Part shown: positions 59,711-64,000 of the stretch, in pieces
Layout: each line of letters starts with the position of its first letter
Position numbering within the stretch: the stretch's first letter is position 1
Source: Streptomyces mutabilis
Lineage (GTDB): Bacteria; Actinomycetota; Actinomycetes; Streptomycetales; Streptomycetaceae
NCBI RefSeq assembly: GCF_014649815.1
Contig: NZ_BMTT01000015.1
Location: 62,001 to 126,000, forward strand
Length of the DNA: 64,000 nucleotides
Reading direction: 5' to 3'
Program-made: the position numbers and the translations under genes
Notes under the pieces: generated by a model
Databases searched by the model: none
The model's input: the letters and a program-made list of their open reading frames with translations, nothing else
Told to the model about the DNA's origin: nothing

Positions 59711-60108
59711 CGCCACGGGCCTTGGGTGGGGCCGCCGCCGCGGTACGGATCGGCGCACCTGGCGCGCGGCTGACGGCCGATCACCGTCTCTGCGCCGCGC
59801 GTTCCTCGGTCGCGCTCCGCGGTCCTGGCGGCGTTCACTACCTCGCGGGTGATGTCGTACTGCCGGTTGCAGAGGCTTATCGACTGGTAGTCGCCGCAGG
59901 GGGTTGCGCTGTCGAGCAGTTCGCGTGCCCAGTGGCGGACGGCGGTCGTGCGCAACTCTTCGGGGCAGAGGGCGGGTCGGGCCGATGCGGTCGTGGACGC
60001 GGATGCCGAGGTCGACGCGGTCGCTTCCGTGGCGCTGTCGGAAGCGGCCCTGTCGGCGGGGGAGTCGCCGCAGGCGGCGCCGGGCAGGGACAGTGCGAGC
60101 GCCACCAT
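59707..60108 (-). CDS. Putative lipoprotein, coupled to the 59099 gene
   Basis: 133 residues from ATG 60108. ALALSLPGAACG is lipobox-like, followed by an Ala/Ser/Thr-rich linker (with Ser-Ala repeats) and a domain with two Cys residues in CPEEL and TPCGDYQ plus SLCNRQYDITREVV near 80. The signal would lack an N-terminal charge, yet RRDARDR lies directly upstream in the open frame. The only start farther upstream is TTG 60339, so the true N-terminus is unresolved. No family recognised. Confidence 0.5.
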   Translation of the reverse strand: MVALALSLPGAACGDSPADRAASDSATEATASTSASASTTASARPALCPEELRTTAVRHWARELLDSATPCGDYQSISLCNRQYDITREVVNAARTAERDRGTRGAETVIGRQPRARCADPYRGGGPTQGPWR

Positions 60109-60444
60109 GACCGGGACGACCCGGTCGCGTGCGTCGCGCCGGTGCGCCGCGCGTTCGCGTGCGGGGGCTCCCCGCGCGGTGCGCTCGGGCGTGTGCTGCT
60201 CGAACCCTTGACGGGTGGCGCGTTGGTGGGCGGCGCGTTCGAGTGCGAGGTGTACGCACCCGCCGAGCCGTCGCCCCCGGCCAGGGGGTCTCTCCCCGTC
60301 CCATGCCCCGAAGCCAGGGCGCCGGGTGGCCGGGAGCAATGCCGAGGGCGCGACATGCCGGTCCGGGCTGTGTACCGACGCGGGCCGTGTGCCGAGGGGG
60401 CCGTGTCTCGACGGAGGCGTGTGTCGATCGGCCTGTCACGCCGC
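60109..60444 (-). other. Unassigned stretch between the lipoprotein and the thioesterase
   Basis: 336 bp with no supported gene. The reading frame of the lipoprotein stays open to TTG 60339 but is Arg/His/Gly-rich there. It should hold the promoter for the two small exported-protein genes. Nothing else is recognised. Confidence 0.35.
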
Positions 60445-60933
60445 TCAGGCGGTCGCGTCCGCCTGCGCTCCGTCGCCCGGCCTCACGTCCCGCAGCAGAC
60501 AGGTCAGCCGGGCGGTGCACACGCGGCGGTCCTGTTCGTCGCTGATCACGATCTCGTACGTCGCCGTCGACCGGCCCCGGTGCACCGGCGTGGCCACCCC
60601 GGTGACCAGGCCGGAGCGGGCTCCGCGGTGGTGGGTGCAGTTCAGGTCGACGCCGACGGCGATCCTGGAAGCGCCGCCGTGCAGCATCGAGCCGACCGAC
60701 CCGAGCGTCTCGGCCAGCACCGCCGAGGCGCCCCCGTGCAGCAGTCCGTACGGCTGGGTGTTGCCCTCGACCGGCATGGTGCCGACGACCCGGTCGGCCG
60801 ACGCCTCGAGGATCTGGACCCCCATGCGCGTCCCGAGGTGCCCGGCGGAGAACAGTGCGGGCAGGTCGACGCCGAGCGTGGCGTACTCGTCGATGACCTC
60901 CTGCGGGAACTGCACCTGCTGCTGCTCGCCCAT
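60445..60933 (-). CDS. Hotdog-fold thioesterase, PaaI-like
   Basis: 162 residues. TQPYGLLHGGASAVLAETLGS near residue 62 (quoted as PYGLLHGGASAVLAE) is the hotdog active-site motif, with the catalytic Glu/Asp pair and the His; CTHHRGARSGLVTG follows. Such enzymes hydrolyse acyl-CoA esters, often of phenylacetyl or 1,4-dihydroxynaphthoyl type. ATG 60933 follows GGAG; the open frame upstream (to 61014) is not conserved-looking. Substrate unknown. Confidence 0.85.
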   Translation of the reverse strand: MGEQQQVQFPQEVIDEYATLGVDLPALFSAGHLGTRMGVQILEASADRVVGTMPVEGNTQPYGLLHGGASAVLAETLGSVGSMLHGGASRIAVGVDLNCTHHRGARSGLVTGVATPVHRGRSTATYEIVISDEQDRRVCTARLTCLLRDVRPGDGAQADATA

Positions 60934-61005
60934 GGGCCCGGCTCCGTTTCGTCGCTCCGTCTGTCGGATCCGCCGGCCGGCCAGGTGGGACGGGCCGTCG
61001 GCGCC

Positions 61006-61018
61006 ACTGAGCAAACGC

Positions 61019-61023
<5 letters not shown>
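61006..61023 (-). terminator. Hairpin spanning the stop codon of the FdhF/YdeP gene
   Basis: Perfect 7-bp stem (61006-61012 with 61017-61023) with loop AAAC; the stop codon lies in the stem. Short, so a weak terminator at most. Confidence 0.4.
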
Positions 61024-63298
<2,275 letters not shown>

Positions 63299-63466
63299 CG
63301 CGCGCTCCTTCGCTTACGCGTGTGAGGTACGTCTCCGATCCTCGCACGTCCCTCCGACAGCGAGGGAGGCCGGGCGGGCCGGAATTCGGAAACGGTGGTC
63401 GCGGCGGCGGACGGAGGCCGGTCCGTGCCGACGGCGAGCGCGGGGCCGAGTGTCAGTGGTCCGTGG

Positions 63467-63472
63467 CAGGAT
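63467..63472 (+). promoter_or_regulatory. Candidate -10 element of polA
   Basis: CAGGAT ends 7 nt before GTG 63480, in the divergent region with the FdhF/YdeP gene. Confidence 0.35.
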
Positions 63473-63479
63473 CGGGGGC

Positions 63480-64000
63480 GTGGCAGAGACAGCATCGAAG
63501 AAGACCGACAACCCCTCCGGCGGCGACCGTCCGCGCCTGATGCTCATGGACGGGCACTCGCTGGCCTACCGCGCGTTCTTCGCGCTGCCCGCGGAGAACT
63601 TCACGACCGCGACGGGCCAGCCGACCAACGCGATCTACGGCTTCGCGTCGATGCTGGCCAACACGTTGCGTGACGAGGCGCCCACCCACTTCGCGGTGGC
63701 GTTCGACGTCTCCCGCAAGACCTGGCGGTCCCAGGAGTTCACCGAGTACAAGGCGAACCGCTCCAAGACGCCGGACGAGTTCAAGGGGCAGGTCGAGCTG
63801 ATCGGCGAGCTGCTCGACGCCATGCACGTGCAGCGCTTCGCCGTCGAGGGCTTCGAGGCCGACGACGTCATCGCCACGCTCGCCACACAGGCCGAGGCCG
63901 AGGGCTTCGACGTGCTGATCGTCACCGGCGACCGGGACTCTTTCCAGCTGGTCAGCGAGCACACCACGGTGCTGTACCCGACCAAGGGCGTCTCCGAGCT
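63480..64000 (+). CDS. polA: DNA polymerase I, N-terminal fragment
   Basis: The first 173 residues, cut by the right window edge. After about 18 Lys/Ser-rich residues comes the 5'-3' exonuclease domain: LMLMDGHSLAYRAFFALP (metal-binding Asp), VAFDVSRKTWR, EYKANRSKTPDEF near 100, EGFEADDVIATLA near 130 and TGDRDSFQLV near 150, all standard. The polymerase domain is outside the window. GTG 63480 has no Shine-Dalgarno sequence. Confidence 0.95.
   Translation, partial: MAETASKKTDNPSGGDRPRLMLMDGHSLAYRAFFALPAENFTTATGQPTNAIYGFASMLANTLRDEAPTHFAVAFDVSRKTWRSQEFTEYKANRSKTPDEFKGQVELIGELLDAMHVQRFAVEGFEADDVIATLATQAEAEGFDVLIVTGDRDSFQLVSEHTTVLYPTKGVSE

Overview
This window reads as chromosomal core DNA of a Streptomyces-type actinomycete. 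GC content and third-position GC are very high, GTG and TTG starts are frequent, and genes are often joined by 4-nt ATGA, GTGA or TTGA overlaps. The gene content and order (his and trp genes with a bifunctional PriA, TrpM, GltBD, an ANTAR response regulator, LivFGMHK, PolA) match the conserved core of Streptomyces as I remember it. I see no prophage, insertion sequence, plasmid or CRISPR features. The first and last genes are cut by the window edges.

Layout. 0-6.1 kb: the end of an ABC exporter (ATPase and permease), a membrane protein, then a leftward four-gene run (beta-helix membrane protein, helical-repeat protein, Lon-substrate-domain protein, YbaK-type deacylase). 6.3-12.1 kb: hisD-hisC-hisB-(54-aa membrane protein)-hisH-priA-ridA-hisF. 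12.1-14.1 kb: an antitoxin-like fragment, an MFS exporter and a leftward TIGR03085-type gene. 14.2-21.2 kb: hisI-trpE, three small membrane proteins, then trpC-trpM-trpB-trpA. PriA supplies both the HisA and the TrpF step, which links the two pathways. 21.3-23.1 kb: an anchored DsbA-like protein and lgt. 23.2-30.5 kb: a tight leftward six-gene operon of four ADP-ribosylglycohydrolase-fold proteins, a CaiB-type CoA-transferase and a CitE-type lyase. 30.8-37.9 kb: a VIT1/CCC1 metal transporter and gltB-gltD.

38-52 kb: leftward rhomboid protease and GH46 chitosanase, a VWA protein, a HEXXH metalloprotein, a GNAT acetyltransferase, chorismate mutase, aminopeptidase N, an amino-acid decarboxylase paired with a lysine/ornithine N-monooxygenase, a Tat-exported 5'-nucleotidase-type enzyme and pyruvate kinase. 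52.1-64 kb: a leftward tRNA with a CAA anticodon but a short variable loop, an ANTAR response regulator, a leftward branched-chain amino-acid ABC importer, two small exported-protein genes, a hotdog thioesterase, a molybdopterin FdhF/YdeP oxidoreductase and the start of polA.

The least explained parts are: (i) the four-paralogue ADP-ribosylglycohydrolase operon, one member of which has lost metal ligands; (ii) the unusual tRNA; (iii) the decarboxylase/N-hydroxylase pair without the rest of a siderophore pathway; (iv) the coupled 54-residue membrane protein in the his operon; (v) a TrpM whose C-terminus is encoded by an inserted Streptomyces repeat; and (vi) recurrent -10-like hexamers 6-8 nt before start codons, which suggest leaderless transcripts. 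All functional calls are from sequence reading only; no search was run.
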